From: Amphibalanus amphitrite
Taxonomy: Eukaryota; Arthropoda; Thecostraca; Balanomorpha; Balanidae
Assembly: GCF_019059575.1 (NCBI RefSeq)
Contig: NW_024881504.1
Location: 2,108,001-2,172,000 of the forward strand
Length of the DNA stretch: 64,000 nt
Direction: 5' to 3'
Under the pieces are notes generated by a model. That model did no database searches. It saw only the letters and a program-made list of their open reading frames with translations, and was not told the DNA's origin. Below are positions 43,359 to 53,922 of the stretch, one piece after another; position 1 is the stretch's first letter; each line of letters begins with the position of its first letter. The position numbers were made by a program, and so were the translations under genes.

Positions 43359-43695
43359 CTGGTGACCGCTGCTGCTGTGAAGGCCGTCTCTGCCGGCCGC
43401 TGGAGGTCCCCCAGTGTAAGGTCCTCCAGCCCGGGGCAGCCGCTGAGACTGTCCAGCACGGAGTCAGGGACGCCGCCGGACAGAGTGAGACTGTGCAGCT
43501 CAGGGCACCTGGTGAGGGGCTCCAGGCTCACGGTGTCAGGGACGCCGCCGGACAGGGTGAGATACCGCAGCCTAGGGCACCTGGTGAGGGGCTCCAGGCT
43601 CACGGTGTCAGGGACGCCGCCGGACAGGGTGAGACGCTCCAGCTCAGGGCACCTGGTGAGGGGCTCCAGGCTGCCGGCCGTGTGATCACTACAAT
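43359..43695 (-). CDS. LRR gene, central exon with four leucine-rich repeats
   Basis: Acceptor TTTTCCAG precedes 43695, and a strong donor AG-GTCAGT follows 43359. The 337-bp exon encodes DCSDHTAG then four ~24-residue repeats, three nearly identical: LEPLTRCPELERLTLSGG, LEPLTRCPRLRYLTLSGG, LEPLTRCPELHSLTLSGG. The fourth is diverged (LSGCPGLEDLTLGD). Each fits an LxxLxxCPxLxxLxL LRR/F-box-like pattern. The near identity of units at DNA level suggests recent internal duplication. LRRs mediate protein binding, but the partner is unknown. The first codon is completed by the last base of the exon at 44183-44405. Confidence 0.7.
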
Positions 43696-44182
43696 CTGGA
43701 AAACACGCAGACACATACAGACAGGATCAGTTGGCTGTAATATATGTAAATATACGGAAAAAAACGAAACGTCTATGAATTCGCATGGTTTTATGGACAC
43801 CGTAAGCCATGATATAACAGTGGTACCTACTATATGATATGCCACATAAACATGAATGAATGTGATAACATAAATGAATGAACATGATAATATGAATGTT
43901 CATGTTATCTACGGATATGCAATCAGTTCACCCTATGCATTGAAGTGCATTGAACATTGCATTACAATCGCAATATGTAGTTCAACTAACTATGAGGGAA
44001 TATGTCACTGATTGAACAGTCCTCTTCCATTTTGGAGCTCAATTAGCTTCATTATTTCACAAAGCACATTGGCTATGCATCACACCTGTCTCCATGAGGT
44101 CCGACAAAGGCACACCGTTACTCGATGTCCGCCATTCACTGAGCCCGTATATCAGCGGCCTGTCCGTGCTGCCGCTGCTCAC

Positions 44183-44405
44183 CGTATATCTCCAGTCGTG
44201 TTACCGTCCGTCCCAGGTCAGCCAGGTGACTGATGGTGTCGGCAGCCACCCCCTGGAGCGACACTGACAGACCGCCCCACGGGTGTTCCGGCCACCTCGG
44301 CTCCGTCACCTCCGGCCCTGTCGGACAAAGCTGTGTCAGCTGACTGCAGTCGGACAGAGCTGCCGCCAGCTCCCCGCTGCACCACTGACACCAGAGTGTC
44401 AGACA
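44183..44405 (-). CDS. LRR gene, upstream exon
   Basis: Minus-strand exon starting after a CAG acceptor at 44406-44408 (CTATGTCAG) and ending at donor ACG-GTGAGC. The frame reads CLTLWCQWCSGELAAALSDC, SQLTQL, then VSLQGVAADTISHLADLGRT and RLEIY, and is open throughout. Its final base combines with the next exon to make Asp, so three exons join without frame conflict. Earlier exons must exist but were not placed: candidate LRR-like text at 44600-44800 (LTLTDYLDSSLTSLSRLTRL) lacks clear splice sites. A duplicated version lies at 45621-45846. Confidence 0.6.
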
Positions 44406-45076
44406 CTGACATAGTCAGCACTGAAACAGACGAGCGGCCGCACAGCAATTTTTAGCACCAGCAGTCAAATGTATGTATAATGTGAATATGAACATAATAT
44501 GTATATGCGATAAGTATATGCGTAATACAATAGTCTATGAAACTACTTATACTACTCTCATTGGTTGCACTGAGTCTATAATCATCCCTCGGCTCATTGG
44601 AAATAACTGCTCACGAATTGTAACAATGCCTGCATTCCCGTGCTGGCCGCCTTCGATCGTGGCGCCACCTATACTCTGTATAACCGCCGCGCCAGTGCCG
44701 CGGCCAGTCAGTCTCGTCAGTCTGCTCAGACTCGTCAGCGAGCTATCTAAATAGTCAGTCAGTGTCAGTTGTCGAATAATGCTCGATACGTTTGTTCGGA
44801 AATTTGCTGCTTGTGACAATGCAACTATCGCTAGTACCTCAACTTAAAAATCACCCCGTGACGTTACACTAATACTCCACGCATACCTACCTATGCCACA
44901 AGCATGAACACTATCGAAGGCATGCATTGAACCCCTTCCCCCTCTCACCACAATACGAGTAATATACACGATTAACGATGAAACTTGCTAGTTGAGGCTG
45001 ATCAGTTCGTCCATTTGCCGTTTTCGCTGACCATTTGCATATACCGGCATTACATGTGTGATCTAAGATATATCAC

Positions 45077-45214
45077 CTCTGACATTGAGGAGTCTGAGGT
45101 CCTCCGGCAGCTGCCCCCTCAGTAGCGGGAGGTCGGCGGCGGAGACTGATAGGTCCTGCAGCTCAGGGCACCTGGTGAGGGGCTCCAGGCTGCCGGCCGT
45201 GTGATCAGTACAAT
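45077..45214 (-). pseudogene. LRR exon in duplicated copy (central exon equivalent)
   Basis: Acceptor TTTTCCAG before 45214 and the same opening (DCTDHTAGSLEPLTRCPELQ). It has only one such repeat before LSVSAADLPLLRGQLPEDLR and LLNVRG, and then a donor-like AGAG-GTGATA, or a stop at 45063 if unspliced. It therefore lacks the three-fold repeat expansion of 43359-43695 and fuses to an end resembling exon 42594-42739 (LNVxG). The phase matches its upstream exon, but that exon carries a stop, hence the pseudogene call. Confidence 0.5.
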
Positions 45215-45620
45215 CTGGAAAACACACAGACACACATACAGACAGGATCAGTTGGCTGTAATACATGTCAATATATGACAAAACGAAACAACACTTAATA
45301 ATTCACATGGTTTCATGGACACAGTAGACAATGGTAAAACAGTGCTATTATATGATATATGCAATGTTAAGCAAATGCACTGAACTTCATTGAACAGTGC
45401 AACACAATTGTTATGAGTATGATCAACTAACTCTGAACGAATATGTCACTGAGTGAACAGTCCTCCATTTTGGAGCTCAATTGGCTTCATTATTTCGCAA
45501 AGCACATTGGCTATGTATCACTTCTGTCTCCATGAGGTCCGACAACGGCACACCGTTACTCGGTGTCCGCCATTCGCTGAGCTCGTATATCAGCGGCATG
45601 TCCGTGCTGCCGCTGCTCAC

Positions 45621-45846
45621 CGTATATCTCCAGTCGTGTGACCGTCCGTCCCAGGTCAGCCAGGTGACTGATGGTGTCGGCAGCCACCCCCTGGAGCGAC
45701 ACTGACAGATCATCATCCTCGTCCCATCCCGGCCAGCTCGGCTCCGTCACCTCCGGCCCTGTCGGACAGAGCTATGTCAGCTGACTGCAGTCGGACAGAG
45801 CTGTCGCCAGCTCCCCGCTGCACCACTGACACCAGAGTGTCAGACA
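45621..45846 (-). pseudogene. LRR upstream exon, duplicated copy with nonsense codon
   Basis: Same splice borders as 44183-44405 (donor ACG-GTGAGC; acceptor TGTCAG). It is 3 bp longer, from a frame-preserving change in the middle (WDEDDD in place of an HPWGG-like stretch). At 45772-45774 the codon that is CAG (Gln) in the other copy reads TAG, ending the frame after SDCSQLT. Unless the assembly is wrong, this copy cannot make the full protein. Confidence 0.6.
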
Positions 45847-46611
45847 CTGACACAGCCAGCACTGACACAGCCGAGTGGCCGCACAGCAATTTTTGGCACC
45901 AGCACTCAGCAGTCATAAGTAACTAGGTATGTAGAATGTGAATATGAACATAATAAGTACCTATATGCGATAAGTATATGCGTAATAATAAGTAATATAC
46001 AATAGCGTAAGTAACATAATAGTCGTATAGCCGCCGCTCCAGGGCCGCGGCCAGTCAGTCTCGTCAGTCTGCTCAGACTCGTCGTCAGCGAGCTATCTAT
46101 ATAGTCAGTCAGTGCCAGTCGTCGATTAATGCTCAATACGTTTGTTCGGAAATTTGCTGCTTGTGAGAATGCAACTATCGCTAGTACCTCAACTTTTAAA
46201 TCACCCCGTGACGTTACACTAATATTCCACGCATATGCCACAAGCATTAACACTATCGAAGGGCATCTGGGGCATTCCACGATAGATCGTACCAGGCCCG
46301 TCACCCTCATCTCTCAGATTTGAATGAAAATTGGTACAAGGGGTAATCATAGGCTCCAAAAACACCTGCCAAAATATCAGACTTCTCAGATGAAAACTTT
46401 TTTAGTTACATTGCATAATATTTTCTTAACTTCAGATTGTAAGGGTGAGTTTGATGAGCTATAACTCAAAAACGAGCTAAGCAAGCAACAAACGGTAAAC
46501 AGCTTTGAACTAACGATGAATCAAAGATAAATACAGTATTTTTAAAATTGGAATGAAAAGCTTAACATATTGAAAAAAAAAAAGTTGTCGTATTTTTTTT
46601 TTAAATTGTCT

Positions 46612-47611
46612 TTAACCCTATTCCTGGCGGGGGAGGGGGCCTCAGGAGCCCCCCCCCCCCTGAGGTTTTTTGGTTATATCTCCCAAACGCGTTGAGCTAG
46701 GAAGCTCAAATTTTCTGACTTTTCCTAAAAGGCTTCTACGCAACAGGTCTGAAAATTTTGAGTTGATCTGACCTCAGGTCAGGTCACCAGAGGCGGTTTG
46801 GTGACGCTACCTCAGAAAAGTTTGCAATCACGCCAGAGCTAGAGTTTTTGACCGATCAATTTCTTCTCTTCAGGGTTTAGTTAGGGTCCCAGTATGTGCA
46901 ATTTGTATATCTCGGAATTTTGATATCAGTGACCTAAGGTCAGGTCAATTTCGCGACCTCCCCATTATAAGTCAATGGGGGAAAAATCAACTCCCTGTTT
47001 TTACCACTAAAACGGGTCGGAATGGCCCCATATACCATACATGACTTCATATACGATCAACCTTCACTACCTTGAGGTCTGTTTTGCTGTTGGGCAGCTG
47101 TGAGGTCATGTGACGTCATCAAAGGTCACCAAAGGTTTTTGGCCAATAACTCCGTACAGGAACAAGATACAGACGCGTGGATGGTCTCATTGTGTTCAGC
47201 TCGTCAAGACGCATCGAAAGATATACATGATGACCTCGAGGTCACGTGACCTGAGGTCAACCTTTGACCTTGACCTTTCGAGGTCAACATATATATCATT
47301 CGATGCGGATTGACGAGAGGATCACGATGATGCCCTTAGTTTGTTCCTATCTTGACTAATTCGAAAGTTATTCGAGAAAAACTCTCTCCATATCTAGTGC
47401 CGCCATTTTGACTTTTTCGACCCCTGTGACGTCATCTTTGACCTGACCTGAAAATGACCTTAGTAAAAATTGTAGATCTTGGCCGTGCGTATCCGATGCC
47501 GTTTACCGCTTGTCGCTATCTTGCTTCGTTCTCGAGATCTCAGGGGGGGGCCGAATCGGCCCCCCCCCGCCAGTTTCTTGTCCCGGCGGAGCCCGCCAGG
47601 AATAGGGTTAA
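46612..47611 (+). mobile_element. TTAA-flanked MITE, type D, copy 3 (complete)
   Basis: 1000 bp, TTAA 46612-46615 and 47608-47611, ends TTAACCCTATTCCTGGCGGG and its mirror with the spaced CCGCCAG tag at right. Nearly identical to 32739-33726. The cluster at 47232-47285 has AGGTCA-CG-TGACCT at 47239-47252. Confidence 0.93.
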
Positions 47612-47723
47612 GGGCCCTTGGGACCAAAATTTTTGCCATTTTTATTTCTTCAAAATAAACCTCAGGTCCTTTAAAATCAAAATGCAAAAAATTAGAAAGG
47701 TGTTCTTTCTATAAGTTCCTCAT

Positions 47724-48723
47724 TTAACCCGCGCACCGACGGGGGGGCGGATATCCGCCCCCCCTGATGTTTTTCGCGAATAGCGGGAAAACTGCGGCGC
47801 GTAGCGCCGCGAAATTTGGTATGACTATAACCTCATCAATTTTACACATGGTGTGCAAGTTTGAACCTCCTACCTTTTAAGGTCAGGGCACCAGGTCACT
47901 TTGAATGACCCAACCTCAAGTCAATTTTTTGCAACTTTGTCACCGTGCCAGAGCTACAGTAGATGTCGGAGGCCTTTGAAAGTCGCAGGATATTATTAGG
48001 TCATTAGTAGCTACAATTTGAATATCTCGGAATTTTGATATCGGTGACCTAAGGTCAGGTCAATTTCGCGACCTCCCCATTATAAGTCAATGGGGGAAAA
48101 ATCAACTCCCTGTTTTTACCACTAAAACGGGTCGGAATGGCCCCATATACCATACATGACTTCATATACGATCAACTTTCACTACCTTGAGATCTGTTTT
48201 GCTGTTGGGCAGCTGTGAGGTCATGTGACGTCATCAAAGGTCACCAAAGGTTTTTGGCCAATAACTCCGTACAGGAACAAGATACAGACGCATCGATGGT
48301 CTCATTGTGTTCAGCTCGTCAAGACGCATCGAATGATATACATGATGACCTCGAGGTCACGTGACCTGAGGTCAACCTTTGACCTTGACCTTTCGAGGTC
48401 AACATATATATCATTCGATGCGGATTGACAAGAGGATCACGATGATGCCCTTGGTTTGTTCCTATCTTGACTAATTCGAAAGTTATTCGAGAAAAACTCT
48501 CCATATCTAGCGCCGCCATTTTGACTTTTTCGACCCCTGTGACGTCATCTTTGACCTGACCTGAAAATGACCTCAGTAAAAATTGTAGATCTTGTCCGTG
48601 CGTATCCGATGCCGTTTACCGCTTGTCGCTATCTTGCTTCGTTCTCGAGATCTCAGGGGGGGCGGTCATCCGCCCCCCCGTCGGTGCGAAGTTGGCGCAG
48701 ACCCCCGTCGGTGCGCGGGTTAA
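47724..48723 (+). mobile_element. TTAA-flanked MITE, type K (complete)
   Basis: 1000 bp, TTAA 47724-47727 and 48720-48723. The left end is TTAACCCGCGCACCGACGGG; the right has CCGTCGGTGCG, a spacer GAAGTTGGCGCAGACC, then CCGTCGGTGCGCGGGTTAA. The left ~280 bp is unique, but 48020-48650 is almost the same as type D interiors (46910-47545), despite different termini. Confidence 0.93.
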
Positions 48724-49032
48724 ATGTATACAAAATGGGTTTCCGGGGGGTCGGTACGACCCCACCGCGCCGTTTCGCCTCTAATGGAGCTAGAACCTTG
48801 CGGAAAAAAACGAGCATGTGCGCCGTTACAAGATGCATCGAATGATACCAAATTTTAAGGTCTCGGGTTCATTGGTGACCCCTGAGGTCATTTCAAGTGA
48901 CCCAAAATTACGGGTCCGGTTTTTGATAGATAACTTCGCAACAAATGGTCGCAGAGCCGCGATTTTAGCATCTTTGTGTTTGCCTAGCTCCGGCGCGTCG
49001 AATGGTATACTGTTTGTTCTGGTGAAGTCAGC
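48724..49032 (-). mobile_element. Decayed type C-like MITE, first part
   Basis: Matches the type C interior in reverse with many changes (hairpin at 48743-48765, GAGCTAGAACCTTGCGG, the GGTGACCCCTGAGGTCA cluster). It is interrupted by type L at 49033 and appears to resume at about 50377-50580 (CACGAAGCTGGGCGAATGAG, CAAGGTCAACAATGCAAAAG). TTAA ends are not recognisable. Confidence 0.6.
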
Positions 49033-50216
49033 TTAACCCCGCGGGGCTGGGGGGGGGTAAATTTTACCCCCCCATCGCGAATTTTTGCGATATCTCAAAA
49101 ACGGCGGCGCGCAGCGCCGCCAAACTTTCAGTACCTTTTCTTACATCAATTTGACACGTTCCCTGAAAATTTGAGCGAAATCCGTCGGAAATTTTTTGAG
49201 AAATTGACGTTTTAGTGACGTCATGTTCACCATTTTCGCCTCAAAAACGGCAAAAGTTCAAACGCCGCTAACATCTTCATTTTTAAAGGAATCAAGACGT
49301 AACAAAAAAGGTTATACGTAATTTTACTTTGTCTATCAAATGGCTATCTCGGTTTTTTGAAAATGTTGGATTTTGGCCTAATTTTTTTTTAAAAAATGAC
49401 TTTTTTGGGAAAATCATTATAAAATCCAAAATTTTGAGTCTATTAAAAAAACCGGTATATATGTCAGAGAAGTGGTCTATGTGCACCTACATACCAAATT
49501 TTAGAAGAATCGGTTCAAAAATGTGGGAGTTATTCAAAATTTTATGACGTCACGACACACAATTTTTTTGAAAAATGACTTTTTTGGAAGTTCTAGACCT
49601 CGTACGGAAACAAAAATAGCACCATTCGATTTGCCGTGAAAAACTGCATCAGATAGACACCTTTTTAGGCCTTAACAACCAACTTCAAAATTTGACCTCA
49701 CTTGACCTGACATTGACCTGACCTCGACCTGAAATTCATCCAGAGGTGGTCCATATCACTTATTCAGTGTGCCTATTGAACTCTATGAGTAAAAATGACC
49801 CATAAAACATGTGTCGCACATGCCCTTTTCTATATTTTGTTTTTTGGTGACCTGACCTGACCTGACCTGACCTTGACCTTGACCTCTGAATGATATTGTA
49901 TGCAACGAATATTGTCTTGGTAGCCTAAGAACACGTTTTGGGCGATCAGTCTCAGTCCATGACTCCATTCTTCGGCAACTACGGTGCAAGGCCGATACTG
50001 TAGAAACTTGCAATTTGTACCCTTGACCTGACCTTGACCTTGACCTCAAACTTTAATATAAGTACATGTTTTTAGTAGTTCGTGATGAGAGCTTTCGATT
50101 GGCGTTTGAATTTTCCAAATCAGACCATTAGTTCGGGAGATAACAGGGGGGGGGGTAAAATTTACCCCCCCCAGCCCCGCGCGTTCGGCTGGAGACCCCA
50201 GCCCCGCGCGGGTTAA
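49033..50216 (+). mobile_element. TTAA-flanked MITE, type L (complete)
   Basis: 1184 bp, TTAA 49033-49036 and 50213-50216. Ends are TTAACCCCGCGGGGCTGGGG and, at right, CCAGCCCCGCGCG, spacer, CCAGCCCCGCGCGGGTTAA. The hairpin loop GGTAAATTTTACC is at both ends. Half-site runs at 49700-49735 and 49848-49885 (six or more TGACCT in a row) and 50020-50045. Confidence 0.92.
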
Positions 50217-50580
50217 GTCGCTGACCTCGGGTAAGCACACTGCCGTGTATTTGGCTCCGCGCCCCGACCGGGCGGCCCACCCGGCAGCCAGCCCCCGGGC
50301 ATCACGTGACCGCCCCGAGTCCGCGGCAAAGCCAACCAGCGCGGCGATGGACAAACAGCGCCGGCACAGAGATGGTTAACAGTCGGGTCAGGCCACGAAG
50401 CTGGGCGAATGAGATCATTTTGCACATCATTCGATTCACAGGGTCTTCCCGAGTCCATTGGTAGCCTTCCCGTCTCTCTAGCTCAGTTTGATCGAGAGTT
50501 ATTGACGAAAAACTCTTATGACCCTAGTGACGTACGAATGACGTCACGCAAGGTCAACAATGCAAAAGTGAGGCAAAAAT
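50217..50580. mobile_element. Decayed type C-like MITE, second part, plus GC-rich insert
   Basis: 50377-50580 continues the decayed type C sequence. 50217-50373 is GC-rich, unlike either neighbour, and is bounded by TTAA at both sides (50213-50216, 50373-50376), so it may be a further small insertion. No coding recognised. Confidence 0.45.
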
Positions 50581-50988
50581 GACTTCAATTGAACTTTCCG
50601 TAACCAGTGATGTCACTAGGCAGCTTTACCACACCATTTGTAGGCTCTCTTCCGAAATCACAATTCGAGACCATTACGGTAACGCAAAATAAGTACATTT
50701 ATAGAAAGAACACCTTCCTAATTTTTTGCATACTACTTGAAAATGATCCAAAAATGTTTTTATTTGGATTATCCGTCTTAGAGTTACAGCCCGCCAAACT
50801 TGGGGCTGCAACGCAAGATCCAAAACATGTTATACACTATAACTCAAAAACCACTCATCTGATAAGCCTGAAATTGTTACAGGAGGATTCAGAGCCCCTG
50901 ATTGCCCCTTAGACCAATTATCGTTAAAATCCGAGAGATGAGGGTGTCAAATTGGAAAAAAGTGGTACGATCTATCGTGGAATGCCCC

Positions 50989-52077
50989 ACCTGTAAAGTG
51001 TGTGTCACTAGCCGCGTTTACATAGGGCTAGTTGCCAGATAGTGGAATTTCCACTAACAGAGGGCTCCCGAGAAATACGCCATGGCCAATATCCTGGACG
51101 CAATTCGGTGTGCAGACGAAAATATGCATGTGAGTGCTAGAAATTCGTAAATTACATTATTTCATTGCCTTTTTTTGTTGAAATCACGTGATGACAAGCT
51201 CAGCAAATCTATTCATGGTGGCTTACGTGGCAAATTGGCTTTCCTTTGTGGGATAATGCCATTTTTATTAGCTCTAATTTGATTAGCGTATGACAGGTGT
51301 TCGTGTAAAATAAGCAATTTTACCTATTTCCTTCATCAGTTTGGTAGCTGAAACAGCTACCAATTTACTTCCACTATGACAGTTTCCAGTAACATATGCT
51401 ACTGATTGGCTAATATTAGCCAATCAGATCTCTGGAGTTCCCCGCAGTGCGTTACAACTATGACGCGGCAAAGACATATTTGGACATATCATTTCTATAT
51501 TGATATGCCTATCTACATTGCGTTGGCCTTGTGTGGATGTCATCAAGAGAAATATTTTTGCCTAAGGTCTGTGAGACGCTAGTCGCTACTCTTCTATACG
51601 TTATAATACCCTTTTTCAATATAAATACGGTGCCGTGTTCTGACTGCAGACTCCTGGTAAGTTTGTGAAGGTCTCACGGAAGGGTCGAGAGCGCTCTTTC
51701 GCTTTTCGATCCAGCAGGCAACAGCAATGATTTTTGTAAGGGAGTATCAGTGGAAGTCACAAATTTATTTAAAAGTTGGTAAAGTTGTTTTGGTTTAAAA
51801 GTTGGTGCATTTGCCTTGTCAAGGGTATGGAACCTCAATATATTGCTTAGTCATATTTCCAGGATGTTGATAGGTATGCTTGGAAAAATATGTTTTGATA
51901 ATGTCGAGAAATGTAGCAAGGACCTTCCTATCTTCAAATCAGTTGCTCCCTACAGTTTCATGATTTTAAGGTGTGCATGAAATAATGAGAAAAGGTAAAA
52001 ATAAAAATATGAACAAAATTTTTGTTAATTCATGATGCATGATAGAAAAATAATTTTCTGTCGTTGATTAACCCGCG
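50989..52077. other. Gene-free AT-rich stretch
   Basis: No protein, RNA or known repeat recognised. A mirrored pair of phrases (AGTGGAATTTCCACT at about 51040-51055) is a short palindrome only. Confidence 0.55.
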
Positions 52078-53262
52078 CCCTGCTGGGGGGGGTGTTTGAA
52101 CACCCCCCCCCCTTGTGGTTTTTCGCGAATAGCTCAAAAACGGCGGCGCGGAGCGCCGCCGTTTTTGGTACACCTTATCATACATCAATTCTACACATGT
52201 TGTGAAAATTTCAGACCAAGGTCAATCAAGGTCAGGTCACCAGGTCACTTGAAGTGACCTCACCTCATAAAAAGTTTCAATGTCTGTCATAGCTACACCG
52301 AGTGACCGATCGCTTTGAAACTTTCAGCGATTGCTAAGAGCAATAGCATGTACAAAATGTATATCTCAGAATTTTGATATCGGTGACCTAAGGTCAGGTC
52401 AATTTTGCGACCTCCCCATTATAAGTCAATGGGAGAAAATTGAAATGCGCCTCTTTTGGACGAAAGATATTATAAACACTCCCAAACACCGAATTACAAG
52501 TAGTTTAGACACACTGAACATGAAAATAGTGTCCGTGACCCTTGTTTATGCCCTGAGGTCATCTTAGGTCACGAATGGTATCTAAAAGTTTTTCGCAAAT
52601 AACTTTTGATAGATGCATGCTAGAGCGATGAAAACGCCTTAGATGTGTTCAGCTCGACGATACGGATCGACTGATATGCAACATGACCCTTTCCGGTCAG
52701 GTCATGACCTTGACCTGAGGTCAAATTTTTAAGTTGACCTTTCAAGGTCAAGTTATAGTTCATTCGATGCGTCTTGACGAGAGGAACACGATGCCGGTAA
52801 AAGTAAGCTCGTACAAGACTTGGGTCAAAAGTTATTGCAGAAAAACTGTTTCCGAAAAAATCGGCTATTTTTGCAGTTTTTGCCCCCTGCAGGCAAAACC
52901 GTTGACGTTAGGTCAAATCTGAGAGAATTACTCAGAAAGGGCGTTAATAGGGCTATCGAATGCGCTTTTCCGCGGCGCTGTAGCTCTATTGGTTCCCGAG
53001 TTATGCGTTGGCTTCTTGGAAATTTTCTATATTCGACCTGGAAATCGGCGAAATTTTGCCTTCAATGACCTCTGGTGACCTGACCTTTGACCTGACCAAA
53101 AAATTGACCGAAGTGATTTCGTCATTATTTTTGACGCTCTTTCGAACGCCGCCTTCCGCGTATCGCTACGTGGCCCAGGAGCCGAGTTACAAGGGGGGGT
53201 GTTCAAACACCCCCCCCCAGCAGGGCGTGGAAATCCAGGACCCCCAGCCGGGCGCGGGTTAA
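52078..53262 (+). mobile_element. TTAA-flanked MITE, type M (complete)
   Basis: 1185 bp, TTAA 52078-52081 and 53259-53262. The left end is TTAACCCGCGCCCTGCTGGG. The right has CCAGCAGGGCG, a spacer, then CCAGCCGGGCGCGGGTTAA (partly changed). Hairpin loop GTGTTTGAACAC. The middle (52370-52440) shares the GGTGACCTAAGGTCAGGTCA block with types D and K, but other parts are distinct. Confidence 0.92.
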
Positions 53263-53310
53263 AGCAAGGCTTGCGACTGAACCATAATGATAATGTGCAT
53301 TGACTGCTGC

Positions 53311-53922
53311 GCAGTGTCCCAAAATTTGTAGATGTGGGTGGGAAACGACATCGAAATGCAAAAAAGCATTTTCCACTCTCACATCCAGTTTTCAAGCCCA
53401 ATTTTCCACTCCCAATTCCACCGAGAAGGAGCAATTGCGGGAATGGTTGTTTTACATCTGTCACAATTGTAGATAGATTAATGTTTTTGACCATTTTCCC
53501 ACTATTTTTGGGCCTTACCTGACCGACAATTTTTCACTCATCGTTTTTTTTTTTTTTGTCAGCAATTTTCCCCTCTGACACCCAAGCAAAAATAGGATTT
53601 TGGTACATTGGCAATGTCCCAAAATTTGTCGATTTGGGTGGGAAACGACATCCAAATTAAATTCATTTTTCACTCTTACCACCAATATTTAAGAATAATT
53701 GTCCACTCCCAACCAAGAAAACTTAGGATTATTTACCAGGAGCAGTTGTGTGGATGCCAGGTTTAGCATCAAACATTCTACACCCTAGAATGAAATACAT
53801 GCTTTTGTTGTTTCTCACTCCTTTTAGATCTCATCGAATCAGCAGTTTTCTACCTCCCCCCCATTTTGGTGGGTATTTTTCCCCTCTGACACCCATGACA
53901 AAACTCAATTTTGGGACACTGC
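53311..53922. mobile_element. Short MITE with GCAGTGTCCCAAAATT ends
   Basis: Left end GCAGTGTCCCAAAATTTG at 53311 and mirror AATTTTGGGACACTGC ending 53922. The left third is repeated from 53613 (ATGTCCCAAAATTTG, then GGGTGGGAAACGACATC), giving an internal tandem duplication with offset ~305 bp. No target duplication is clear. No gene. Confidence 0.7.

Larger units (their letters stand above)
43635..46262. repeat. Tandem segmental duplication of the LRR locus
   Basis: Segment 43635-44926 recurs at about 45155-46262. Matching anchors: exon edge 43695/45214, exon 44183-44405/45621-45846, and GTTCGGAAATTTGCTGCTTG at 44794/46144. The offset falls from 1.52 to 1.35 kb through indels. The second copy is cut at about 46266 by the GGGGCATTCC element. 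Introns as well as exons match, so this is a DNA-level duplication, not retroposition. Confidence 0.88.
46269..50988. mobile_element. Long-inverted-repeat element (GGGGCATTCC family) packed with nested MITEs
   Basis: Begins GGGGCATTCCACGATAGATC at 46269 and ends with its mirror at 50988. Arms of ~400 bp pair: TGCAAAAAATTAGAAAGGTG near 47682 mirrors 50703-50730, and the CTCATCTCTCAGAT phrase mirrors 50929-50944. The left arm is split by a type D element at 46612-47611. The central part holds type K, a decayed type C and type L. Removing inserts leaves about 0.9 kb of arms. No coding. A target duplication was not resolved. Confidence 0.75.

Noticed and set aside
44547..44819. Additional LRR exon upstream of 44405
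   Set aside because: LRR-like words are present and the segment is duplicated at 45906-46310, but no convincing acceptor/donor pair in the right phase was found.
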